From the IMG/VR virus record IMGVR_UViG_3300006927_000068, positions 1-25,805 of that record: DNA of 25,805 nucleotides; one strand, 5' to 3'. The number at the start of each line of letters is the position of its first letter. Position 1 is the stretch's first letter. Under the pieces are notes generated by a model. It worked only from the letters and a program-made list of their open reading frames with translations, made no database searches and was not told where the DNA came from. Made by a program: the position numbers and the translations under genes. This stretch comes from a virus. Of the stretch, positions 8,215 through 13,339 are shown piece after piece.

Positions 8215-8394
8215 ATGGAGCATTTGAAGCAAGCGATTCGCGACCACGCCGAGTTGGATCAACAGATTCGGCTGATGCAGCTGGAGCGCGACGGGGTGGC
8301 CCAGGTGGTCAAGCATCAACTTATCAAGAACGGAATGACCGACTGCCTCAAGGTGGACTGGACCCGCACCAGGGAGATGGTAAGCCGCAACTAG
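8215..8394 (+). CDS. Hypothetical 59-residue helical protein
   Basis: ATG at 8215, two bases after the upstream stop, with AAGGAG seven bases before it. The frame is open further upstream but this start has the ribosome-binding site. The protein is mostly helical (EHLKQAIRDHAELDQQIRLM, then LERDGVAQVVKHQLIKNG), possibly a short coiled coil. It is the last gene of the short plus operon and is followed 14 bases later by a strong terminator. Function unknown. Confidence 0.6.
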   Translation: MEHLKQAIRDHAELDQQIRLMQLERDGVAQVVKHQLIKNGMTDCLKVDWTRTREMVSRN

Positions 8395-8407
8395 CAACAC
8401 CACAAGG

Positions 8408-8434
8408 AGGGGCGGCTTCGGCCGCCTCTTTTTT
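8408..8434 (+). terminator. Rho-independent terminator with a TTCG loop
   Basis: GGCGGC-TTCG-GCCGCC, extended by outer pairs and followed by six T. The TTCG tetraloop makes it unusually stable. It ends the short rightward operon and separates it from the convergent minus-strand gene that ends at 8437. Confidence 0.9.
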
Positions 8435-8436
8435 GT

Positions 8437-8862
8437 TCAAATTTTGAGCGCCCTAGTAGGACCATGCTGTCCAGTAGGACCATGCTGCTCTACTTCTTCT
8501 TCCTCCCCTACTTCTACAACCTCCCCTACTAGGACCATGTTATCAGATGTTGCATCTAACATCTGTTTTCTCATATCCTCTAACTTATGCATCAAATCAG
8601 CGTCGGACATCTCATGCACGTGGACGTGTACATTCTGATCGATCTCCAACTTCTCGTGGAAGCCATATAGTTTTGACACAATGGTCAAGGCTTGCGCCCA
8701 TCTATCAGGATATTTGTTCGCAAACGCTTGGATGGATTGTATGGTGGGGGCTGCCCCCAGTATTTTCTCAAGCACATCGAGAAACGGCTCCCGGTTGAAT
8801 CGTTGGAGCTTGGCCCTAACGTCAGCCGCGGTCGCTTTAGGTGCTGAATGTCTAGGAGGCAT
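8437..8862 (-). CDS. Probable terminase small subunit
   Basis: 141 residues. Residues about 25-100 (EPFLDVLEKILG, YPDRWAQALTIVSKLYGFHEKLE, then a HVHVHEMSDADLMHKLEDMR segment) resemble the end of phage small terminases and related DNA-recognition subunits, where a helical pair around a KLhGhhEK motif is followed by an SDeeL helix. The N-terminus is basic. The tail is acidic (VEVGEEEEVEQ) and ends in a two-copy QHGPT repeat encoded by an 18-base tandem repeat. The family call is pattern-based and moderate. If right, the small subunit is separated from the large subunit and transcribed from another promoter. A DNA-binding regulator is the alternative. Confidence 0.5.
   Translation of the reverse strand: MPPRHSAPKATAADVRAKLQRFNREPFLDVLEKILGAAPTIQSIQAFANKYPDRWAQALTIVSKLYGFHEKLEIDQNVHVHVHEMSDADLMHKLEDMRKQMLDATSDNMVLVGEVVEVGEEEEVEQHGPTGQHGPTRALKI
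8455..8487. repeat. Tandem direct repeat in the end of the probable small terminase gene
   Basis: AGTAGGACCATGCTG occurs at 8455-8469 and 8473-8487, a period of 18 bases. On the minus strand it encodes QHGPT twice. A partial third copy (ACTAGGACCATG) lies at about 8528. Repeat number is likely variable between relatives. Confidence 0.8.
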
Positions 8863-8897
8863 CGCGGACAGTTACCAATCTTTGTTACCGGAAATTT

Positions 8898-9143
8898 TTA
8901 GCTCTTGCGAGCTTCTAGTTCTGCCTCGTTGTTAGCCATAAGCCATTCGAGCAAGAGGGATTTGTTTGTGAACCAGTGGCCGTTGGGGAGCTTGGCTGCG
9001 GGGAGGAGACCCTTGTGTATCCAGTCATAGATGGTGGTATCTGAACGACCGAAGAACTCGGCTATTTCCCGAGCACCTTCCATAGAGAGTCCTGAGTCGC
9101 CACCGTTTATGAGATGGGGATCACCCTTGCGCCACTTGGTCAC
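8898..9143 (-). CDS. Helix-turn-helix DNA-binding protein, excisionase/MerR-like
   Basis: The domain AREIAEFFGRSDTTIYDWIH, then KGLLPAAKLPNGHWFTNKSLLLEWL, is a typical HTH_17/excisionase-type winged helix: two helices, the recognition helix TTIYDWI, then the wing NGHWFTNKSLL. The start is uncertain. GTG at 9143 has GAGG nine bases upstream and overlaps the upstream gene by 23 bases. ATG at 9197 (99 residues, with GGTGAG upstream) would overlap it by 77; ATG at 9083 would give only the domain. Likely a small regulator or recombination directionality factor; there is no integrase in the window, so a regulator is preferred. Confidence 0.65.
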   Translation of the reverse strand: MTKWRKGDPHLINGGDSGLSMEGAREIAEFFGRSDTTIYDWIHKGLLPAAKLPNGHWFTNKSLLLEWLMANNEAELEARKS

Positions 9144-9273
9144 TTGTTTTGTCCTCACAAGTTTTCTTGAGTTGTTCAAACTTTGTGCGTACCTCATCTG
9201 TCATCTCACCATTCCACAGGTCACGGATGGAGAAGTTGAGGGGAGGACGCACTTGGGTTGTGAAGTTATCCAT
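9121..9273 (-). CDS. Hypothetical 50-residue protein
   Basis: Starts MDNFTTQVRPPLNFSIRDLW at 9273, with AAGAGA rather far upstream. An in-frame extension to 9342 is possible but has no ribosome-binding site. The product is charged and helical (EMTDEVRTKFEQLKKTCED). It is the first gene of the leftward mini-operon that continues with the HTH protein. Function unknown. Overlap with the longer form of the HTH frame leaves some doubt which start is used for each. Confidence 0.45.
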   Translation of the reverse strand: MDNFTTQVRPPLNFSIRDLWNGEMTDEVRTKFEQLKKTCEDKTSDQVAQG

Positions 9274-9562
9274 TTTTGGATTTTGTCTCTTTGTGGAGAG
9301 GAAAGCAAGAGAACTTTTTGGGTAATGTAATCTAACAATCAATCAATTTATGAAAATCACAAGGGGGGGTACGAGGGGGGTCGGGTGATGAGGTTTAGAG
9401 GGGGGGAGGGGGGACTAGAAAAAAAAAAAAAGATTAATATAAATACCACTAGCTCCCACATCCCAGTGGGGCATACCCCCCGATGCACCTTGTACCCCCC
9501 ATTGGGATTTTGGTTAATTGTTGGTATAATTGTTAACCACATGAACATCTAGGATCACTAAA
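9274..9562. other. Divergent intergenic region with G runs and an A13 tract; possible origin or control region
   Basis: No gene is convincing here. The plus strand has G runs of 7, 6, 3, 7 and 6 between 9363 and 9413, enough for a G-quadruplex, followed by 13 A at 9419-9431 and an AT-rich stretch. GGGGGGTAC (9364-9372 area) is complementary to GTACCCCCC at 9492-9500. Towards the right lie the promoter at 9502-9530 and the direct repeat TAATTGTT. Strand-switching between two operons, a G-rich track and an easily melted A tract would fit a replication origin or a regulatory hub; I cannot decide. Confidence 0.5.
9502..9530 (+). promoter_or_regulatory. Promoter for the long rightward operon
   Basis: -35 TTGGGA (9502-9507), 17-base spacer, -10 TATAAT (9525-9530), with TGG before it giving an extended -10. 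GGTTAA and TTAACC flank the -10 as inverted arms, and TAATTGTT is repeated on either side of it, so a regulator probably binds here. The first gene starts about 30 bases downstream. Confidence 0.75.
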
Positions 9563-9880
9563 ATGATCGACAAACTGACAATGAGGGCAATGAGTGATTA
9601 TGTAGCAGAACAGCATCTTGCGTGTTCTAATGAGAAGGGGGAGAGGATTAAGAGGTTGTTATGGCTCGGCGTGACTACAGCTGAGGTTGCTAGGGAGGTG
9701 CAAATAAGGGAGAGTTTTGTTGCCAGAGTTAGACAGGGAAGAGCTATGTGGGCTATTCAATGGCCTAACGGCTGGATCGGCCCGATGCCTCATGGACGAG
9801 ATAGGAAGATACGAGCCGACGGCTTTGTAAAGATGGATGACGTGAGAGAGGTTTTGAAGGAGATGGAAGATGGGTCGTAA
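9563..9880 (+). CDS. Helix-turn-helix-like protein, tandem paralog 1
   Basis: 105 residues. The segment RIKRLLWLGVTTAEVAREVQ, then IRESFVARVRQGRAMWAIQWPNGWIGPM, has the look of a small HTH (helix, turn, recognition helix ESFVARVRQG) followed by a conserved I.WP.G..G tail. The same pattern occurs in the next gene. It is the first gene after the rightward promoter, a usual place for a regulator. Overlaps the next gene by 11 bases. No clear purine-rich ribosome site before the ATG (GGATCACTAAA). The paralogy is seen; the DNA-binding role is inferred. Confidence 0.7.
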   Translation: MIDKLTMRAMSDYVAEQHLACSNEKGERIKRLLWLGVTTAEVAREVQIRESFVARVRQGRAMWAIQWPNGWIGPMPHGRDRKIRADGFVKMDDVREVLKEMEDGS

Positions 9881-10289
9881 GCTGTATTTGTTGACCGACG
9901 AGGAATGTAGAGATATTAAGATGTGGATATGGAAAGGAGTGAGGTATGCTCGCATAGCTGCTCAGTTCAACCTATCTAAGGGGTATATATCACAGATTTC
10001 TACAGGTGCCACCAAGGGGGAGATTGAATGGCCTGATGGGTCGCTTGGAAGACTATCGAGGCATCGAGCTTTGGAGATTGAGAAAGACAGGAAGATCAGT
10101 CCTACTCATGTTGTGGAACTGGAGAGGGATTTGCCCACACCTGATGGAGGAATGACTAGAGAGGAGCGAGACAAGTTTAGGGCTGAGTATGAGAAGGTTG
10201 AGATGGACCTACAGACTGCTTCGGATGAAGAGTTGAGGGCCATCCTTCAACCTAAGAAGGGTAAAGCCAGGGGTAAAAAAGGGGGTTGA
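9870..10289 (+). CDS. Helix-turn-helix-like protein, tandem paralog 2
   Basis: 139 residues. DIKMWIWKGVRYARIAAQFN, then LSKGYISQISTGATKGEIEWPDGSLGRL, aligns with the preceding protein over the whole HTH-like region, so the two came from a tandem duplication. A helical, charged extension follows (TREERDKFRAEYEKVEMDLQ) and the tail is strongly basic (KKGKARGKKGG), likely nucleic-acid binding. Starts inside the end of the upstream gene (GAAGATGGG). A promoter with an operator lies just after its stop. Role as a transcriptional regulator is probable but unproven. Confidence 0.7.
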   Translation: MGRKLYLLTDEECRDIKMWIWKGVRYARIAAQFNLSKGYISQISTGATKGEIEWPDGSLGRLSRHRALEIEKDRKISPTHVVELERDLPTPDGGMTREERDKFRAEYEKVEMDLQTASDEELRAILQPKKGKARGKKGG

Positions 10290-10314
10290 ATCTTGGGAAA
10301 ATTTGGTGCATAAT
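10286..10314 (+). promoter_or_regulatory. Promoter before the 60-residue gene
   Basis: -35 TTGAAT (10286-10291), a 17-base spacer and -10 CATAAT (10309-10314). Transcription would start near 10321, exactly at the palindrome GAACAAATGTGTTC, which therefore sits over the start site. Confidence 0.6.
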
Positions 10315-10320
10315 AAGGGT

Positions 10321-10334
10321 GAACAAATGTGTTC
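10321..10334. promoter_or_regulatory. Palindromic operator candidate, copy 3
   Basis: GAACAAATGTGTTC, five-base arms around AATG. It overlaps the predicted start of transcription of the promoter at 10286-10314. The arms are identical to those at 7194-7207 and 7430-7443. Confidence 0.65.
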
Positions 10335-10361
10335 ATTGTCACTAAACCAAGGATGGTTCAG

Positions 10362-10544
10362 ATGGCCAAGATTATAAACCTTGCCAATGCAAGGGAGATA
10401 AAGAAGGTCAAAAACCTCTTTCAGGATCTCATCCAGCTTCAAGTTGAGTTCAATACTGGCACCGGCAGATTCGATCCTTCCATCTCCACGGAGGATAAGA
10501 TTAGACGAATGCTGGACAAAATGAGCCCCGCTGATAGGGAGTAA
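10362..10544 (+). CDS. Hypothetical 60-residue protein
   Basis: The ATG at 10362 (MAKIINLANAREIKKVKNLF) has AAGG about nine bases upstream. ATG at 10353 or GTG at 10329 are in-frame alternatives; the latter would lie in the operator palindrome. Helical and charged, with the end TEDKIRRMLDKMSPADRE. A short hairpin (CGCTC-gtata-GAGCG, 10546-10560) follows the stop. No family recognised. Confidence 0.55.
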   Translation: MAKIINLANAREIKKVKNLFQDLIQLQVEFNTGTGRFDPSISTEDKIRRMLDKMSPADRE

Positions 10545-10572
10545 ACGCTCGTATAGAGCGCTGGTAGCAGCT

Positions 10573-10773
10573 ATGAAAACAGATATTGAGATGGATGACC
10601 TAATTAAAGCCGTAGCTAAGGCCGTACGGGAGTCAGAGGCTTGGTCAACATTCTGGTCTGAAGAGGACAGCGTCATCATGGCTGAAGCTGCCGTGAAGGC
10701 TATACGTAAACATCTGCAATCTGATGCTACCCTGATCCGCCCGAGCTTGGCTGCTCTTGCACGAAGGAGATAG
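10573..10773 (+). CDS. Hypothetical 66-residue protein
   Basis: ATG at 10573, with a second in-frame ATG at 10594 that could also serve; neither has a strong ribosome-binding site. The protein is Ala-rich and helical (DDLIKAVAKAVRESEAW, SVIMAEAAVKAIRKHLQ), with a basic end (ALARRR). It is followed three bases later by the next gene, which supports it as part of the operon. Function unknown. Confidence 0.5.
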   Translation: MKTDIEMDDLIKAVAKAVRESEAWSTFWSEEDSVIMAEAAVKAIRKHLQSDATLIRPSLAALARRR

Positions 10774-10776
10774 AAG

Positions 10777-11139
10777 ATGTCTGATGAATTCACCGAAGCC
10801 CAAGTCCACGATACTAAGCAGGGAAATACCTATCTGGAGATGATTAGTTTTACGAGCGGTGATGTCGGCGTAGAAATGGGATTGTCCCCAGAAGATGTAC
10901 AGCACTTTGCTGATGCCTTCGAAGACTTCAAGACGGAGTATGTCACAGCTATGAAGCTGGAGCCGGCTCATGAAGAGCCCCAACAAGTTGTGTTGACGCT
11001 CACACTATCCATGATGAAAGATCTCTTGTTTCATCTCAAAAAGCACCAGACACTCGCCCACGTAGTGCCGATGCTGGAGCTGGCGGTAATGACCTTGTCT
11101 GATGAGGTGTCGGCAGTACCGTTGAAGAGTATTCACTGA
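10777..11139 (+). CDS. Hypothetical 120-residue acidic protein
   Basis: ATG with GGAG eight bases upstream. Acidic; the first half is mixed strand/helix (NTYLEMISFTSGDVGVEMG, then SPEDVQHFADAFEDFKTEY), the second half is a long helix pair (VVLTLTLSMMKDLLFHLKKH). No recognisable domain or membrane segment. It belongs to the run of small early plus-strand genes whose products in other phages are often host-takeover proteins; that role is inference from position only. Confidence 0.7.
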   Translation: MSDEFTEAQVHDTKQGNTYLEMISFTSGDVGVEMGLSPEDVQHFADAFEDFKTEYVTAMKLEPAHEEPQQVVLTLTLSMMKDLLFHLKKHQTLAHVVPMLELAVMTLSDEVSAVPLKSIH

Positions 11140-11151
11140 TCGTCAGCAGTT

Positions 11152-11194
11152 TCCCTTGTGTAAGAGCAAGGGAGATTGGTGCCGATCCTGGCAC
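11152..11194 (+). other. Two adjacent small hairpins in a 71-base gap
   Basis: TCCCTTG pairs with CAAGGGA (11152-11173), and GTGCC with GGCAC (11179-11194). Neither is followed by a T run. They lie between two plus-strand genes and just ahead of the ribosome-binding site GGGAGAAG, so they may shape mRNA stability or translation. Confidence 0.4.
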
Positions 11195-11210
11195 TACATG
11201 GGAGAAGAAG

Positions 11211-11432
11211 ATGGAAACCAAGTCTGTTCTTTTTGAATTCGAGCGCGAGACAAAGGGTGCCATTCGTTATCGAGAGATCAACCCTGATACGGAGGAAGTC
11301 GTTACTATACAGAATGGCGCCTCTGTGGGGACGATCTACATAAGGAAATCGGCCCTCAATGGAGAGGTTCCGATGTTTCTCCGGATGGTTCTGGACGGCT
11401 CTGGGGACGCCTCCTTCAAGGGGTTGAACTGA
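11211..11432 (+). CDS. Small hypothetical protein with a conserved GTIYIRKSAL-type motif
   Basis: 73 residues, ATG with GGGAGAAG just upstream. A compact beta-rich protein: VLFEFERETKGAIRYREINP, then VVTIQNGASVGTIYIRKSAL, then PMFLRMVLDG. The pattern of an N-terminal strand pair followed by GT[IL]YI.K.AL is one I have seen in short hypothetical proteins of phages and bacteria with no known role. The last bases (GTTGAACTGATGACC) begin a direct repeat that recurs at 11716. Confidence 0.7.
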   Translation: METKSVLFEFERETKGAIRYREINPDTEEVVTIQNGASVGTIYIRKSALNGEVPMFLRMVLDGSGDASFKGLN

Positions 11433-11448
11433 TGACCAGAACCCCTGA
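11423..11448 (+). repeat. Direct repeat, left copy (26 bases, 25 identical to 11716-11741)
   Basis: Covers the end of the 73-residue gene and the first bases after it, starting GTTGAACTGATGACCAGAAC. The matching copy covers the end of the 78-residue gene and the start of the zinc-ribbon gene. The two copies bracket the 78-residue gene. Confidence 0.85.
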
Positions 11449-11476
11449 ACCGATGCTCCTCGAAGTCACCATCTAG
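11432..11476 (+). pseudogene. Probable 14-codon remnant of the zinc-ribbon gene start
   Basis: ATG at 11432 opens MTRTPEPMLLEVTI and then stops. The first codons equal those of the zinc-ribbon gene at 11725 (MTRTSEM...), as does the overlap with the upstream stop. I read this as the broken start of that gene, left behind when the 78-residue gene was inserted or duplicated between. It could be translated as a tiny peptide. Confidence 0.5.
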
Positions 11477-11488
11477 GAGGTTTGAGCC

Positions 11489-11725
11489 ATGCGGAAGGTC
11501 TATCGCCTGTCATTCGACTTTAGGGAGTTGGATGATCTCATCGACTTTTGGAAATCCTTCCAAGCCACGAACCGCGGCCCGTCTACGTCGGCCAATGACC
11601 TGAGTACCTGGGACACCTGTGGTCCGTGCTACAAAGACACGATACACGACCAAGGCAAGAGCGTTCAGGAGTTCTTGATCCGAGAGGCTAACATTGATAA
11701 CGGTCGGCCCCTGGAGTTGAACTGA
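11489..11725 (+). CDS. Hypothetical 78-residue protein, apparently an inserted gene
   Basis: ATG with AGGAGG about ten bases upstream. RKVYRLSFDFRELDDLIDFW is followed by a Trp/Cys region (STWDTCGPCYKDTIHD) and a helical tail. One CxxC pair only, so a full zinc site is not evident. The gene is flanked by 26-base direct repeats, which suggests it was added between the 73-residue gene and the zinc-ribbon gene. It ends with a TGATG overlap with the latter. No family recognised. Confidence 0.65.
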   Translation: MRKVYRLSFDFRELDDLIDFWKSFQATNRGPSTSANDLSTWDTCGPCYKDTIHDQGKSVQEFLIREANIDNGRPLELN

Positions 11726-11741
11726 TGACCAGAACCTCTGA
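11716..11741 (+). repeat. Direct repeat, right copy
   Basis: 25 of 26 bases match 11423-11448. It spans the stop of the 78-residue gene and the start of the zinc-ribbon gene, keeping the same stop/start overlap as the left copy. Confidence 0.85.
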
Positions 11742-11946
11742 GATGCAAGCTGTCATGGACGGGATGTTTCCTGAGCAGGCGGCGAACCGTGCGGCGGGCA
11801 ATTGTGCCACTTGTGCCCGTCCCATCGATGCCTCGCTGTTTGAAGGCCGGCCACAAATCTACCGAGATGAGTACCTCATCGCCGGGATGTGTCCGGCCTG
11901 CCAGGACAGGGCATTCACCTCATCTGAGGAGGACAATCTCGAATAG
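11725..11946 (+). CDS. Zinc-ribbon protein, 73 residues
   Basis: Two CxxC pairs, CATCARPIDASLF and MCPACQDRAF, about 27 residues apart, form a treble-clef or ribbon-type zinc site. Its ATG overlaps the stop of the upstream gene. It resembles the 97-residue protein at 12570 in the order CxxC, PI...F..G..., CPxC, so the two may be distant relatives. A hairpin follows the stop. Function unknown; such small ribbons often contact host RNA polymerase or nucleic acid, but nothing here proves it. Confidence 0.7.
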   Translation: MTRTSEMQAVMDGMFPEQAANRAAGNCATCARPIDASLFEGRPQIYRDEYLIAGMCPACQDRAFTSSEEDNLE

Positions 11947-11958
11947 GTTCATAGCAGC

Positions 11959-11983
11959 CTCGGGGTAGGGACGCCCCGAGTTT
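11959..11983 (+). terminator. Hairpin after the zinc-ribbon gene
   Basis: CTCGGGG pairs with CCCCGAG across an eight-base loop and is followed by TTT. It is strong but the T run is short, so partial termination or mRNA 3'-end protection is likely. The next gene's ribosome site (AAGGAG) is 15 bases on. Confidence 0.5.
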
Positions 11984-12006
11984 GGTATCAACCAAGGAGA
12001 TATACC

Positions 12007-12372
12007 ATGCCTAAGATTGTAATCAACAACGCCTATGGGGGCTTTCAGCTCTCAAATGCAAACATCGAACGGTATGCTGCGATCAAGGAGATTGTACTAT
12101 ATAAGAAAGAAACCAAGAACTGGACTCATTGGCATTGGGAAGCTGATATGTCGGACACCAGCTTCTTTTCCAAATACGACGTGGAGCGGGACGACCCTGC
12201 CTTGGTGCAGGTCGTCGAAGAGATGCTACACTCCGGCGAGGTGACAGACCTTCGAGTGGTGGAAATTCCAAACGACGTGGAATGGGAAATCAAAGAGTAC
12301 GATGGCTTCGAGCACGTTGCCGAGGTTCATCGGACCTGGCACGCTCTAATGGATGAAGCTTCCAGAGGATAA
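12007..12372 (+). CDS. Conserved hypothetical protein of the YGGF...VEIPxDVxW type
   Basis: 121 residues, ATG with AAGGAG nine bases upstream. It contains NNAYGGFQLSNANIERYA near the start, then ERDDPALVQVVEEM, then LRVVEIPNDVEWEIKEYDG and HVAEVHRTW. I recognise this pattern from many hypothetical proteins of bacteria and phages, where it has no known function. The fold is probably a compact alpha/beta domain. It sits in the early small-gene region with a good ribosome site and is almost surely real. Confidence 0.8.
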   Translation: MPKIVINNAYGGFQLSNANIERYAAIKEIVLYKKETKNWTHWHWEADMSDTSFFSKYDVERDDPALVQVVEEMLHSGEVTDLRVVEIPNDVEWEIKEYDGFEHVAEVHRTWHALMDEASRG

Positions 12373-12376
12373 CCAC

Positions 12377-12478
12377 ATGAAACTCATAGTCGAGTTCGTA
12401 GGGATGTGCCTCTTCTTCCTAGCACTATACGCTCTAAGTATGATCGTATGGGCCTGGACGCAGCCGATGCCGCAGTGA
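12377..12478 (+). CDS. Small single-pass membrane protein, 33 residues
   Basis: Starts MKLIVEFVGMCLFFLALYAL and ends MPQ. A hydrophobic span of about 20 residues with few charges marks a membrane helix. GAGGA lies eight bases upstream. Its stop overlaps the next start (TGATG). Four bases after the preceding gene's stop. Possible roles include a small inhibitor of host functions or a holin accessory; none is shown. Confidence 0.55.
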   Translation: MKLIVEFVGMCLFFLALYALSMIVWAWTQPMPQ

Positions 12479-12558
12479 TGTGGATCGCCTTGACTATATT
12501 CCTGCTCGGAGTGGCGGTTGGGATGAACATCTCAATTGCCTTGTTCCATATTTTATAG
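12478..12558 (+). CDS. Small membrane protein, 26 residues
   Basis: Starts MWIALTIFLLGVAVGMNISI and ends FHIL. Nearly all hydrophobic, one transmembrane helix. It is coupled to the 33-residue gene by an A-TGATG overlap, so the pair would be made together. Such very short frames can arise by chance; the hydrophobic pattern and coupling argue for a gene. Confidence 0.45.
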   Translation: MWIALTIFLLGVAVGMNISIALFHIL

Positions 12559-12569
12559 GAGAAACCAAG

Positions 12570-12863
12570 ATGGTTAGACTCCCCGACGGTGTGTATGCAA
12601 TGAGTGTGGATGGGTTCCTCGATCTTATCACAAACGACGGCCCTGATGAGCCACTAAAAGAGTGGCTTGGGACTCCCCCGAGTTCGTGTGACATCTGCCG
12701 TAAGCCGATCACCGACAGCTTTATCGATGGTCGTACTGTGCATGGCCCCTGGGCTAATATGTGCCCAACCTGCTTCAAGCGTGAGGGTGTGGGACTGGGG
12801 ACCGGCCACGGCCAGCATTACGGCATGACGCCTACTGGTGGCTTCGTGAAGATAGGAGGCTAA
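12570..12863 (+). CDS. Conserved zinc-binding phage protein, 97 residues
   Basis: ATG at 12570 with AGGAG nine bases upstream; the frame is open further up but without support. Motifs: CDICRKPITDSFIDGRT, HGPWANMCPTC and GLGTGHGQHY. The pairs of CxxC and the conserved GLGTG.GQ.Y end match a hypothetical protein family I know from phages and bacteria. It probably binds zinc; the role is unknown. The next gene starts two bases after the stop. Confidence 0.75.
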   Translation: MVRLPDGVYAMSVDGFLDLITNDGPDEPLKEWLGTPPSSCDICRKPITDSFIDGRTVHGPWANMCPTCFKREGVGLGTGHGQHYGMTPTGGFVKIGG

Positions 12864-12865
12864 GC

Positions 12866-13162
12866 ATGACCCTTTATACAGACACCTATGAGGTAGTACA
12901 GTTTGGCGAGTGCGTTGCTGACATAGATGTGAGGTTTCAGTATAGTGTGTTTCCTGGTCGCCCGGCTCAGATCTATGGTCCGCCTGAGCGATGCTACCCT
13001 GAGGAGCCTCACGAGATTGAACTGGAGGAGATTGAACTCCCGTGGGACAAGGGATGGAAGGTGATTTCGACTAAACATCCCTTGTACGACACCCTTGAGG
13101 AGATGTTCAACAACGTTGAGGAGGCCATCCTCCTGGACAATGCCGTTGCTGAAAGGTGGTAA
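12866..13162 (+). CDS. Hypothetical 98-residue acidic protein
   Basis: ATG with AGGAGG eight bases upstream, two bases after the previous stop. Features: DIDVRFQYSVFPGRPAQIYG, a Pro/Glu-rich middle (EEPHEIELEEIELPW) and a helical end (LEEMFNNVEEAILLDNAVAE). Reads like a folded phage protein but no family is certain. It is the last gene before a strong hairpin, so it ends the transcript that begins at 9530. Confidence 0.7.
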   Translation: MTLYTDTYEVVQFGECVADIDVRFQYSVFPGRPAQIYGPPERCYPEEPHEIELEEIELPWDKGWKVISTKHPLYDTLEEMFNNVEEAILLDNAVAERW

Positions 13163-13177
13163 TCCAGGGTTGAACAT

Positions 13178-13220
13178 GATCCCGCTGGGCTGTCCAAAAT
13201 TCGGACAATTCAGCGGGATC
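13178..13220 (+). terminator. Long hairpin with a nested inner stem
   Basis: GATCCCGCTG (13178-13187) pairs perfectly with CAGCGGGATC (13211-13220), and inside it TGTCC pairs with GGACA. CTTTTC follows within about 15 bases. It closes the upstream operon and lies 43 bases ahead of a new promoter. Confidence 0.65.
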
Positions 13221-13262
13221 ACCGCAACCCCTGCTTTTCATTAGTCAGGATTAAAAAACAAT

Positions 13263-13291
13263 TTGATTCTTGACGTTTGGTCATGTATGAT
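13263..13291 (+). promoter_or_regulatory. Promoter before the 109-residue gene
   Basis: -35 TTGATT (13263-13268), 17-base spacer, -10 TATGAT (13286-13291). Start of transcription would be near 13298. TGCGG-TT-CCGCA (13301-13312) and a degenerate operator copy lie directly on the start. Confidence 0.7.
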
Positions 13292-13294
13292 TGG

Positions 13295-13308
13295 TAACAA
13301 TGCGGTTC
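13295..13308. promoter_or_regulatory. Degenerate operator copy 4
   Basis: TAACAATGCGGTTC differs from GAACA-N4-TGTTC at two arm positions. It lies three bases after the -10 of the 13263 promoter. Because of the mismatches it is only suggestive. Confidence 0.35.
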
Positions 13309-13339
13309 CGCAAACAACTATGAAGAAGGAGTTAGTGTA

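Noticed and set aside
8898-9143. Excisionase as part of an integration module
   Set aside because: The fold fits an excisionase but no integrase, attachment site or other lysogeny gene is seen in the window, so I call it only a DNA-binding protein.
9357-9548. Open frame on the minus strand through the G-rich region
   Set aside because: The product would be a low-complexity run of Phe, Ser and Pro made by homopolymers and it crosses the promoter. No ribosome site.
10209-10793. A 194-residue open frame on the minus strand
   Set aside because: It is antisense to three plausible plus-strand genes with a promoter and operator between them. It has no ribosome-binding site and its product is Ser/Leu-rich with no domain pattern.
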